Assembly (NCBI GenBank): GCA_951802195.1
Contig: OX637622.1
Span: 310,001 to 374,000, forward strand
DNA length: 64,000 bases
Reading direction: 5' to 3'
From: Tausonia pullulans
Lineage: Eukaryota > Basidiomycota > Tremellomycetes > Cystofilobasidiales > Mrakiaceae
Shown here: positions 1-10,704 of the stretch, piece after piece
Layout: the number at the start of each line of letters is the position of its first letter
Position numbering within the stretch: position 1 is the stretch's first letter
The notes under the pieces: model-generated
What the model was told of the DNA's origin: nothing
Database searches by the model: none
Seen by the model: only the letters and a program-made list of their open reading frames with translations
Program-made: the position numbers and the translations under genes

Positions 1-2388
1 AGGAAGATGAAGGGTCTGGGTCTCTCGGGCGGGAAGCTTGAACTCCCGAATCGAGAGATGTTCGGTCAATGCCGGACTCTGCAGCGGAACAAGAAGAGAT
101 GACTCGCTGTTGCACTCTCCCTACTGCATATATTCGGACCCTGACACTCGTCGTCTGCCACGAGCAGCCCGGACGCGTTCCTCTCAGTGATGCGCGCTAG
201 CCCGCTAAGTTTGACCACGTCCTACCCCGGATCAAGGGTGAGCTGGCGCTCAGCGCCGACTCCATCAGCCCCAGTGCCCTTCAGCTCATGGTCTCCCTGC
301 ACCATCTCGACAACCATGGCGATGCGGCTCCCAACAAGAAAAGGGCCGCCTACCTTGGCCTCATCACGCTGGGTGTGGAAACCTTCACGCGCCACGTCAT
401 GAGTGCAATGCTCGGCAGCGATTCCGTCTGGCCGCTGCCATGGGAAACCATGGGGAGATTGAGATGGTCGCTGAAGATGAATTGTCCAGAGTTTGACGGC
501 ATGACTGATGCAGCATTGACGGAAAACCATGTCCCGTCGCCGTGCGGCCGATCTAGACATGGCTGATAGAGTTAATGGCTTTTCTTCTAAACCTTGACCA
601 GGTCATACCCTATGCTTCGCCCTGGGATCGATCATCAGAGGCACAGCGGCCCCTCCAACTTCGAAGTTCCCGGAATCCCATGCCTTGTCTGAGCACACCA
701 TCGGCAAGCTCAGCAGAGCCAGCCTAGCAGCCTCAAAGAGCTGCGTATGTCCTTCAAGAACACAGTGTGTCTTCACTGGTCCCGGACTCGTACTGCTTAT
801 TGTGCGGCGACAATGATGTCGCTCGAACATCAATCCGAATGCGATCTTGAGCACGCCGGGATCTCGGTCTAATACGAAATTCTGCTCAACTCTCCGATCG
901 GCGGGATAGACTGGACGGCCGAGAAGACCGTTTCCTCGTGAAGGACCGGCGATGGGAGCGTATCTGCCGGGGGAGTAGACACGCGAGGCAACGAGGGGAA
1001 CGTGAAGGAGGTCGCTTGGCGACTTCGGCGTGGTGCATATCCACAGAAGCCTCCTGGGCGGGAACTTGAAAGTGAAGAAGAAGTTGTGTTGAAGGAGCAC
1101 TCAATGTGAAGATGGCGCGATATGGCTGTGCTTCGAAGAAGAATATAGCATGAGCTTGATGTCGAGCGCTCCTCGGTATAACGCCGCGCGAATTTGGGCG
1201 CTTTGAAGATGTATCACTCTACCAACCCTTGGCTTCTCATTCAGCAAGCCTTCATCTTTTATCCATGCCTCCTCACAGGGAAGACTCGCTCGTTGCAGTC
1301 TGCGAGGTCGGTGCGTGCGCAAAGCCCTCCGCAGTGAAAGCAAACTGAGAGACGCGCTGGACCTCACACCTCTCGAAATTTGGGCCGACATGGCTTAACT
1401 GATCCTCAACTCCTACCTCCCCCTTCCTCTCGCTTTTGGGTTTCCGGGATGTTTCCATTGCGGTAGGCCCTCAGTTTAAGAGGTGCCTGCAGGAGCATCT
1501 CGCTCAAGCCCCTAGCACCTTCCTCCTTTGACCGTGAGTCTTCTGTCTCTATCTTCATCGTCTGCTTCGTGCTTTCTCTTCCCCTCCCCTTCTCCGTCCA
1601 CCCCTACGTCGATGACTAGACATAATATTGTATTCACACTGTCTCACCTCGCTTTCGTTCAAGTGCCTTCGGGTGTGCGAGCGGGAGCCTGGAATGTACG
1701 CAACTCTTCATTGATATATGAGACCCAACTCTTTTCTCATTTATTCTGGCTTCTTCCGTAAACGTTTTCTTCAAGTCATCAGGCGTCTGACCTAGCTGTT
1801 CTGCTTTCTTTGACACAGATGTCCTCCTTCTCGGCCAGCAGCTCGCTTTGTCGGCTACCCTCCTGGTTAGTTCGCTCCCCCAATCACCCACAGCAATCCT
1901 CTTGCAGCTCTCCCAAATGATTATAACGTGAATTACCGCCTGAGCGGTCGTCCTGCGGGAAGACCGCTTTGTGACGATAAACCCAAGGCTGCTTTGCCAG
2001 ATGCTGTCTTCGGACCCCGTCTGGCGATTCATGATACACAACCTCGTGCTTCCTTGCTATGACCTGGCCCGTAGTTTCATAGAGAGCGAAGTAGCTGACC
2101 CGACCTTCATTCAGTCTCTCTCTTGTCTTTGGGGCTTTATCTGTTTTCGCGTCTCGAACGATTTATGTCCCTTCCATCGCCTGATGAGTGAACTCGGAAT
2201 GAAAAGAAAGAACAGGGACGGGCATGGACCTATCCTGATATGTACACTGGTATTTCATGCTATCGAAGAGCAGGACGTGGTTAAGGCGCGCCGTTAGGAA
2301 CCCCCCTTGAGGCGATACGCGTCGCATCATTTCCCCGACTTCATCTCTTGACCCTCACACTCGCCTCACTTCTCACTACCCAACAAAC
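1..2388. other. Left-edge region without a defensible gene
   Basis: I see no recognisable domain here. Two stretches look somewhat protein-like. One is a plus-strand open stretch of about 120 codons at roughly 198-566 (contains ALQLMVSLHHLD and GLITLGVETF). The other is a set of minus-strand open stretches between about 600 and 1458 in more than one frame. Neither has a convincing start with matching splice sites, and I recognise no family. They could be exons of an unknown gene, remnants, or chance open frames in GC-rich DNA. The last 100 bases before 2389 would hold the promoter of the next gene. Confidence 0.4.
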
Positions 2389-4674
2389 ATGACTCACTGG
2401 ACTCCCCCCGTCGACCGCTGGGGCTTTGAGGTCCCTGGAACGTTCGCACACTTGTTCTAGATACCCACATCAGAGACGCGTCTTCTTGCTGACCGTACGC
2501 GCCCCCTCTGCTCCGCCAGCTTCGCGTGAGTCCTGCCAGCTGACCGCCTGCCGTTATCTGGTCTCGTTGTGGCTCGATAACGGCTACTAACGTTTTCCTC
2601 TTCTCGCAAAGCCGTGCCACCATCACTCACCGCTGGCCGATCATCCTGTTAGTTCCACGACAGTCAAGGTTGCCGAAAGGGCTGGACCTGACCGACAGTC
2701 TCTCATCCCACCCGCGACGCCCTGTACAGCAAGGACACCGCGGACGCTGTTGCCGACGGCATCAAGTCACAGAAAGACGCCATTGCTCAGGAAGAGGGTC
2801 GCAAGATCAACGCTCAAATCGGAGCCTTGGCCCAGGAGGTCGCCGACGACGCTCCCCTTCGGTCCGTTCTTCTTCGCCCTCCCCTGCGTCCCGTCTCGCT
2901 CTCTTTCGGTTAAAGGCTAATGACCGCCGGGCATGAATAGACCTATCCCCCAGGACAACGGCTCGAACATTAAGCTTTACAACGATCTCATTGAGGAGTA
3001 CAAGACTGCTGGCAAGGACACCTGGCACAAGCTTCCATGGCTCTTCGCGGAGTGCTACCTGTACGTCACGCCTCTCTTGGTCCAGCACACAGGCTGACGA
3101 CACGCCCTGTATATTGCAGTTACCGGATTCTCCGGTCCTTCTTCGCGACGTCGACCCACTGGAAATCATTCGACCCTTACTTTGAAGCGAAAAAGAAGAC
3201 GTTTGCGTCCTCCTCGACCGCCGTCGTCGGTGCGTCGTCGTCTCTTCAATGGGGAGTTTTAATGGATCAACGCTGATCCGAGCTCACGCTCTTGTCAGAC
3301 CTTGCGACCACCCTCCTTAGCCTCTCCCCGACGCCCGAGACCCTCCAGCCGATCTTCCATGCGGTTCGTGTGGGCTTTGAGGGGTGGCAGCAGTTCTCTC
3401 CCACCGCTGATCCGTCAAGATCTCGCAGATGCTCCAAACCTCTCTTTGGGGAAACGCCACCGACCTGTCGCTTCTTGCTGGCGGTGCGACTGAAGAATCC
3501 CTCAAGAAACTCCAGAGCCGCGGCGCCGAGGAGGCCAAGATGATCCTCCGCAACGACGAGGCCCAGGTCTGGGACTGGGTCCAGACCAAGAAGGACGCCA
3601 GGCTAGACATTGTCCTCGACAACTCGGGCTTCGAGTGAGCGCTCAGTTATGAAAGTGGAGACTTTGCTTGAATTGACACCTGATTTGCGCTTGTAGGCTC
3701 TACACCGACATGATTTTTGCGGACTTCCTCATCACCCATACGCCCTTCTTCAAGGACGTTGTCTTCCAGTGAGCCCAGGAGTCAAAACACTCGCTCTTGC
3801 CCTGGCAGCTGACCCCCTCCCACCCCTTCCTTTCATCCTTAGCTGCAAGTCGATCCCGTGCGTCAATTCATGTTCTTTCGTGCAAGCGAGCGAGGAACTG
3901 ACACCTGCACTCTGCGCTCTTCTAGGTGGTTCGTCTCGGACGTCATGCCCAACGACTTCCGGTGGACGATTGAGACCCTCCTCGACCCCTCCTCCATCTT
4001 CCCCTCCCTCCCCACCGAGTCCCATGAGACGCTCAAGACCCTCGCCAAGCGGTGGAAGCAGCACTTCGTGTCCGGCCGGTTTTCGCTTTCTGTCCCTCCT
4101 CAGACGAAGCTTGAGGATATCGACCAGGGCGGAGAAGATTTTTGGACGAACCCACTCGAGTACCAGCGCATGCGTGAGGTTGACCCGGCGCTCGTTGAGC
4201 GTCTGAGCGAGAGTGGTCTCGTCATCTTCAAGGGTGACCTTAAGTGAGTCCTGGTTTCTCTGCCGCACGCCGAATGATGACCTGATTGTCCGCCTGCTTT
4301 CAATTCAGCTACCGCAAGCTCACGGCTGACGCTAAGTGGGAGCCTACGGCCAAGTTTGAGGAGGTTCTTGGTGCGTCGGCTCTGGTCTCTTTGCGGACAT
4401 TCCCCTCTCCGAATGACGGCTCATCAGTTTCCCCTTGTCAACGCAGGCCCGCTCAACGGAGCGTTTCCGATCCTCTCGCTCCGGACAAACAAGGCCGAGG
4501 TCATGTGAGTCTTGACCTTCCGTACTTCTGGGCATTATCCCTCCTTCTACTGATGCAAGGGCGTCTTACAGCGTTGGGCTCCAGGAGGGCGTCGCCGAGA
4601 AGACCGAGGCGGAGGACCCTAAGTGGCGCGTCAACGGAAAGTACGCTGTCCTCAGCTTTGCGCCGTCCGCTTAG
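2389..4674 (+). CDS. ARMT1/DUF89 damage-control phosphatase
   Basis: This is a metal-dependent phosphatase of the DUF89/ARMT1 family (yeast YMR027W type). Members remove phosphate from damaged or surplus phospho-metabolites such as fructose-1-phosphate, probably in the cytosol. The start is the ATG of MTHWTPPVDRW. Further exons give RATITHRWPIIL, NGSNIKLYNDLIEEYK, DTWHKLPWLFAECYL and YRILRSFFATSTHWKSFDPY. Two family signatures are clear: LWGNATDLSLLAGG, and DNSGFELYTDMIFADFLI, whose Asp-Asn pair binds the metal. The C-terminal part includes PNDFRWTIETLL, GDLNYRKLTADAKW and the end GKYAVLSFAPSA. At least nine short exons are needed; the splice sites in the first 300 bases are the least certain. 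It converges on endonuclease V, with only 74 bp between the two stops. Human ARMT1 was once described as a carboxyl methyltransferase; the phosphatase role is the better supported one. Confidence 0.88.
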
Positions 4675-4748
4675 ATTGGAACGGAGGATGCGGTAGATTG
4701 ATCATATCTAAAGAGTTTTCATGTGTCCGGCGAGCGTTCCGAGGAATG

Positions 4749-5952
4749 TTACCCTCTCTTCTCCCTCTCCGCAACCCAGCGGCGGACTTCCTCCCGTCCC
4801 TCAAGATCGGCGATCCGCACGGGCTCTGGTATGCGATGGCGCGAGCAGACAAGGACGAGCGCCAGACTCGTTTCGAGCGAGACGAGGTGCCCTGGAGAGA
4901 CGAAGATTGGGGTGGAGGAGCCTGAGCTGGAGACGAGTGCCTAGAAGACCACCCTGGTCAGCGAGCGGTGTGCGCGAAGTGCGTGCAGAGCGGTGGATCG
5001 TCGAGCTCACAGCTCCGATGACCGCCTTCCCGGAAGGGCTAGGGAACCCGATCCAAGAGCCTGATTGGTGAAAGAGGCGGCGACAGGTCGCCGTGATGGA
5101 CCGCTGCGAGGCCATCCATGAGTTCGGTCCTGCCGTTCCCTCGCCTGTCCTCGAGGTACAGCCATCATTGGCCGAGAGGACGTAGGGCTTCTTGGAAACG
5201 CCGATCTGACAACCAGGGTCTGTCAGCTTACCTCGCCGATTGCCACAAGATCAAACGGCTCACCGTCGGGATCCCCAGCTTGAGCCCAAGGACACATGCC
5301 AGCCCACACTCTCGCACATGCCTTGAGATGCCAGCTCAGTCAGTGGTCGTGCCTCCGCATCACAAAGTTCAAGAGCAAGCCCTCAGCTCACAACCGCCCG
5401 TTCCCGTCGACCAGAAGGAGCTGTGGCCACCACGCGTCCTCCTTCACGAGCGCGCGGAGCTCGACGCGCAGGGCGTCCATGAGCGCCAGGAGGTGAGGCG
5501 CTTCTCGGAAGGCGAGGTACGATGGAATGTAGGGCTCTGAGAGCGTAATGCGCCTCGAGAGGACGTGTAGGACCTGGTAGTAGCGAGGCGGCTCGGCCTG
5601 CGCGTCAGTGCGCTTGTCGCTCGATGCAACGCAGGCCAAGCGACCCACTTTCATGCTCGGATATGATAGTAGCGAGACCGTCGCCACGCCCTGTTGCTGG
5701 TGGACTGCTGTTGTCCCAGGCTCGTCTCTGCTGCCCAACGTCTCATCGGGGACTGGGGAGGGGAGAAAGCCGATGTCCACGCCGGCCACGACGCGAAGGT
5801 CGGTCACGGAGACTTGACGTATATCCAACAGAGAGACGACAGGATCGTCCGTATTAACAGCTGGCAGGACGGAGGACGACGGCTCTGCATGGACGTTGAA
5901 GGACGTGTATGAGTCGGTGAAAACGAGGGAGGAGGCGATTTCCAGCTGCTCG
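4749..5952 (-). CDS. Endonuclease V (inosine-specific nuclease)
   Basis: Endonuclease V cuts the second phosphodiester bond 3' of inosine in DNA or RNA, acting on deaminated adenine. Read on the minus strand, the exons give VVAGVDIGFLP (first catalytic Asp), EPYIPSYLAFREAP (PYIP wedge and catalytic Glu), LLLVDGNGRL (catalytic Asp), HVRECGLACVLGLKLGIPT after an intron, IGVSKKPY after another, and finally FVSPGHLVSLETSL with SRHRIPEPVRIAD. The last block is a very typical EndoV C-terminus. The usual HPR after the DGNG loop reads HVR here. The frame opens at about 5952 behind a TTCAG acceptor, in EQLEIASSLVFTD. I could not place the first coding exon; an ATG near 6338 is one weak possibility. 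The stop at 4749 faces the ARMT1 stop. A GEN1-type nuclease follows on the other side in divergent orientation. Confidence 0.9.
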
Positions 5953-7075
5953 CTGAAGGACCGTCAGCTATGGAAAGGTCTTCTTCATTGATGAAGAGTT
6001 CAAGGGGAGAAGGCGCACGACGACCAACGCTTCAAGCAATCTTCCATCGCATGATCCGCGGACAACGACAGGATGAAGGTCGAAGGCAGCCAGTCGCGTT
6101 CGGGGCCAAATCCCAGATTACCTCGTCGTCGGTTTCAAACGCACGGTCACAGGCAACCGAAGAGCACAAGCAAGAGGATGAACCTGTGAGCTGCCTTGGT
6201 CTCGCGCAAAGCGAAAGATCAAGCCAGCACAGAGGGGAGGGAGGGAAAAAGAAAGCGATCAGATACGTCCCACAACCCCGACCTTGGCCGTCAACCAAAC
6301 CTCGCAAGCGAGGGGTGTCGGGCTTCGGTCCACTTCATCGACGAAGGGCTCTTCCCGAGGGAAGGCGCCTGCTCCGCATGTCCTCCGTGAAGGGGCGTGG
6401 GTGGAGCATCATCGTCTCGCTTGAAATGATGTGGCTAGTGTAAACTAGCAAGACCAGTTGTGTCTCTATAGAAATGAATCCTGCAGAGTCTTCAGGAGGG
6501 GAAGAGCGAGCGGGTCAGTCTGGCAAGCCCAAGGAGAAGGAAAGGTGAGGCCCAAGGAAACAGGGACGAACGTGGTCGAGGGAAACAAGACTGGGGAAAT
6601 TCGTCCCGGTACTTATTCAATTCTGAGCCCAGAGGAGTGGTCAGTGGTCAGTGGGGAGGGGCCAGTGAGAGGAGGCCGGGGCGCACGCCTGGACCCAGCC
6701 CTTCATCGCAACCCTTGTCTCCACCGAAAGGTAGGAGCAGCCATGGAGCAAGAAGATTGTTTGGGGAAGCCAGTCTGGAAGCACGCGTTGGGAAATCATA
6801 TCTCGATGCGAGTTGCGGTGGGTGTGTGGCAAGAGGTGGAGTGGCGCGCTTGCGTAGGCCCGCGCCGCCCTCACCGCGAGTCCCGGCTCTCGCCGCCTCC
6901 TGTTGTCGCCACTCCTTCATTCATCATCCATTCATCCCAGCGACACCCCCACCTTTTCTTTCTTCAGAGCACGGCCAGAATATTTTCTTGTTTACGCCTC
7001 CGGAACTCGATAGGGCCGCTCTGCCTTCCCGCCCCGACGCCCATCGGCGCGCCTCCCCTCGCTTGAACCCACTTC
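5953..7075. other. Intergenic region between endonuclease V and GEN1-like gene
   Basis: This is the divergent promoter region of the two flanking genes. It should contain the missing first exon of endonuclease V on the minus strand and the 5' leader of the nuclease gene on the plus strand. I see no other gene in it. The longer open frames here lack domain signatures. Confidence 0.5.
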
Positions 7076-10000
7076 ATGGTAAGCCAGTCCTGCCGCCCAC
7101 TAACATCCCTATCGCTGTCGTGCCAAGGCGAAACAGGGTTGCTGAGACATCCAATGTTGTGTCCGTCAGGGCGTCCCCGGCCTCTGGGATGAGCTGAAGC
7201 CGACCGAGACGCGAAGTCTCGCCTCACTCGCTTGGCTTGAGGGCTTCAAGAAGAACGAGGACGTGCCCTGCCGTCGTTATCGGCTCGGCATAGATGCATC
7301 GTGAGTCCGGCCTTTTCTTCTGTGGTTGTGTTTTTGGCGCTCGTTCTCAGGGTGGTTCATCTACTATCTATCGCTCGCGAGCGCGACATCCTGCCCTGTC
7401 CTGTCTCATCCCGCCTGTCCCCCTTGATTGTTAGGATATGGCTCTTTCGAGCCAAGGAACGAGCCACCGCTACGAACCATGAAAAGGCAGAGCAGGCCAA
7501 ATACCACGCGATCGACATCCTTTTCGCTTGGCTCAAAGCCCTGTCGAAATCGCCGATCCTCCCGCTGTTCGTGTTCGACGGGCCCGGCCGCCCTGCCTTC
7601 AAGAGAAACAAAGTCATTTCTGGTCGCGTCTGGACTGGTCCAGTCGAAACGGCCTTCACACTTCTGATTGAGAAAACGTTTGGATGGCAGCATTGGACGG
7701 TGAGTCGGGCTCTCGACAAGGAGACAGATTGAAAGATGCTTGCGCTGATTTAGACCGTTCCCCTCCCCTCAAAGGCGCCCGGCGAGGCAGAGGCCGAACT
7801 CGCGTACCTATGCTCGGAACAACAGATCGACGCCGTCCTCTCTGAGGACGTGGACACGCTCATCTTTGGTGCTCCAACGGTCCTTCGCGTGTCCGTGTCA
7901 CCTCGCGTCGCTGTCTCGCGCGTTCCTGCCCAGACTGACCCAGTATGCTTCGTCATCCTTGCAGTAATGTCAAGAGCCAGAAGAACCCCAAGCCTCTAGA
8001 GACTGTCGACCTATATGATGCCATCGACCTCGCTGTCAAGGCGGACCTCGGGTACGACGCCGGACCGGCCGCTTGGACGCTCGTCGCGTTACTTTCGGGG
8101 GGCGACTACGACACGGTGCGTGTCACCTATTCCTGATTCTCATCCGCCCCTTAGCTGATTGCTTCTTTTGTCATTCACGGCCCTAGGTTGGGCTCGAACG
8201 ATGCGGCCCAAAGATTGCCCTTAGCCTTGCTCGCGCCGGCTTTGGCACGAGACTGGTCGATACCTACAAGAACATGGACCGAGCCGAGTTCATTCGGGAC
8301 TGGCTTCCCGTTTACAAACAGGAGCTCGTCGAAGAGCTCCGGACCAACTCGCTTGGGCGTTTCGGCCAATCGAAGCAGCCCAAGCTCGCTAAGAAACTTC
8401 TCGCCTCGACGTTCCCGGATCTCGATGTGCTCGAAAGCTACGTTCACCCGCTCACATCGGCCTCGCTACCAGAGACGGAGCGCTGGCCAGGATTCCGTGA
8501 AGGAGTGGCTGCGTTGCCATCCATCTGCGGAATTATCAAGTCGCTTGACGAGCATCTCTCCTGGACGGGCAACCGCAACGAGAGGGAGACGCTCAAGAAG
8601 GCGCATGATAACATCTACGACTCAGCAATCCTCGGCGCCATCCTCAAGGAAGTCGTCAGACCGGGCACGTGGTCTGCCGAGTGCTCTAAGCTCGACATCC
8701 CAAAGCTCTCCACCGTTGACACGCGCCTCACCGACTACTGGGATGCCCGCCGAGGTCGGAAGCGTGCGATGCGACCGTTCGAGAGGTCGTTCTTCCCACT
8801 CGTAACTCAAATCCGGGCGGTCAAGTCGATCGTCTGGCGGCCAGCCGTCACAATTGAGGATGGGTCAGAGCGAGTGGAGAAATCCTACTTCGAGTACCGC
8901 TGCGACGTCGACGTCTCGCGGTTCAACTATGAGACCAGAAACGCATTCGCCGCGTGCTCTTCGCTGCGTTCAAACGCCAAGAAGACGAAGCGGGACCTTG
9001 CGGAGGATGACAAGGGAGAAGGGCAATCGTTGGACCCCATCGTGGTCGACAGCTTCTTGGACGGGCCTGGCCCAGAGCCGGACGGCGAGAGCGCCGACTC
9101 CTCTGAAGTGAGGGTATCGCGAGCGTCTTCGCCTGCGATCGTTGTACAATTTGGCCCCAAAATTTCCTCGGCCGACGCGGACACCTTCAACCCTAACGCC
9201 TACTTCATTTGGCTTCCGGAGCTCATCCTCAAAGCCACTTTCCCACACCTCGTCAAGGAGTACGAAGCTCGTCTTGCCAAGAAAGAGGAGGAGGAGGCGG
9301 CGGCAGCTCAGAGGAAGAGGGACAGGGCCGCAGGTATCATGCCTTCTCGGCCGCCTCCCAAGCGCAAGGAGGCTCCGCCAACGGATGCTCAACGAGCCGT
9401 CCTGACGAGCTGGAGTACCTCAGGGCCTGCCTCGGATTGGAAGGGAAAGGGACGGGCACCTTCGGTCGACGGACCGGTTGTGCGGACCCGTTCGAAGGGT
9501 GGGCTCAAGGAAGGCACTGCTAGAGTAAACATCGCGCGGCAGCCTTCACCGACCGACTACGTCGACCTCGTTTCAGACCCAGACTCGCCAGGGCCATCAA
9601 CATCGCACGCAACTACCATCCGCTCTCAGCCTCGGAAGGCTGCTCTGTCATCATCGGAGGACGAAGCTGATGACCGGTCGCCTCTCCCGAGGGAGAAAAA
9701 ACGGCGACACGACCAGGCCTTGTCGTCCCTTTCGTCAGTCCGTGCTCGTCCCGCCCTCAACGGGAACTCGTCGAGTTCCGGAGACGAGTTCCCCTCATGC
9801 GAAACTATCTGGGCAAACTCAAGAAAGATACCATCGTCGTCGTCGGCCGCGGCTCCGAGAGCGCAGCCTCCTTGTACTCGTGCTTCCGCTGAGCGAAGTC
9901 GAGCCGCCTCTCGCTCCTCTCAGCCGCTACAGACCCTACCTTCGTCGTCCTCAGGATTGTTGAAGGCACCCAGTCTCCCAATCCTTGAAATTAGCGACTC

Positions 10001-10439
10001 GGACGAGCCTGTGGGACTCAACAACTTCGACAACGAACCGACGCCCAAGCGACTCCGTGCGACCCCTCCTCCCATCACGATGTTACCCTCCCCACTAGTC
10101 CCGATCAGCGGCACTACCGGCGGCCGCTCGTCTCTGCGCCTTACCACCACCAGACACTCCCCTCCTCTCGCCTCGCGGTCCTCTTTGATCAACCATGCCG
10201 CCGCTCAGATGGCTCCCTCGGCTTCCCAGCCTTTGGCTCGGTCGGCCACCGCGCGCAAGGTCCCGAGTGGCTCCCAGTCTCTCACTATGCACTTCTCCCA
10301 GGTGAAACGCGGTTCGACGACGGCGGCTCGCATCAAGGGCGGCGGCATTAGCACGGCAGGGCGACCACTTGTGTCTCGGGCGCCTCTCCAGGACGAGAAC
10401 GTGATTGAATTGCTCTCCTCGAGCGATGATGCCGCCTAG
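7076..10439 (+). CDS. GEN1/Yen1-like Holliday junction resolvase (XPG family)
   Basis: This is a structure-specific nuclease of the XPG/FEN1 superfamily, closest in layout to GEN1/Yen1, which resolves Holliday junctions in the nucleus. The first exon is just the ATG, followed at once by a GTAAGC donor. The next exon, from 7170, starts GVPGLWDELKPT, the canonical N-terminus with processed Gly2. The XPG-N region holds GIDASIWLFRAK and LFVFDGPGRPAFKR. The XPG-I region holds APGEAEAELAYL (acidic catalytic cluster), SEDVDTLIFG and LLSGGDYDTVGLERCGPKIAL (helix-hairpin-helix side). A long, basic, Ser/Pro-rich C-terminal tail from about 9050 to the stop is probably disordered and regulatory, as in Yen1. 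The protein is about 1,000 residues, longer than yeast Yen1. The last exon, from about 8188, is unusually long for this window. The stop at 10439 converges on the rhamnonate dehydratase gene. Confidence 0.88.
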
Positions 10440-10704
10440 GCGAGCGGCCATTCTTTTGGAACCTACCTGATCATTTTCCTCCTCCTTTTGCTGCCTCTCC
10501 TCCATCGAAACATCTCTCACATTCACTTTTATGTACTTCTTGTGTTCTTCTTTTTTTCGCCTCGCGCTCTTTCCATCTTACGATACCCCTTCGCATGCAT
10601 GACGATACTCATGTCGATCGCTTGAGATCCCGAGAGAAAATGGAAGAAGGAAACTAGAAAAAGAGATACCTAACGACTATTCAACTGCAAACGGGCACGC
10701 ACGC
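10440..10704. other. Short convergent intergenic spacer
   Basis: This spacer holds the 3' regions of two converging genes. It contains T-rich stretches such as the run near 10550. I see no gene in it. Confidence 0.6.
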
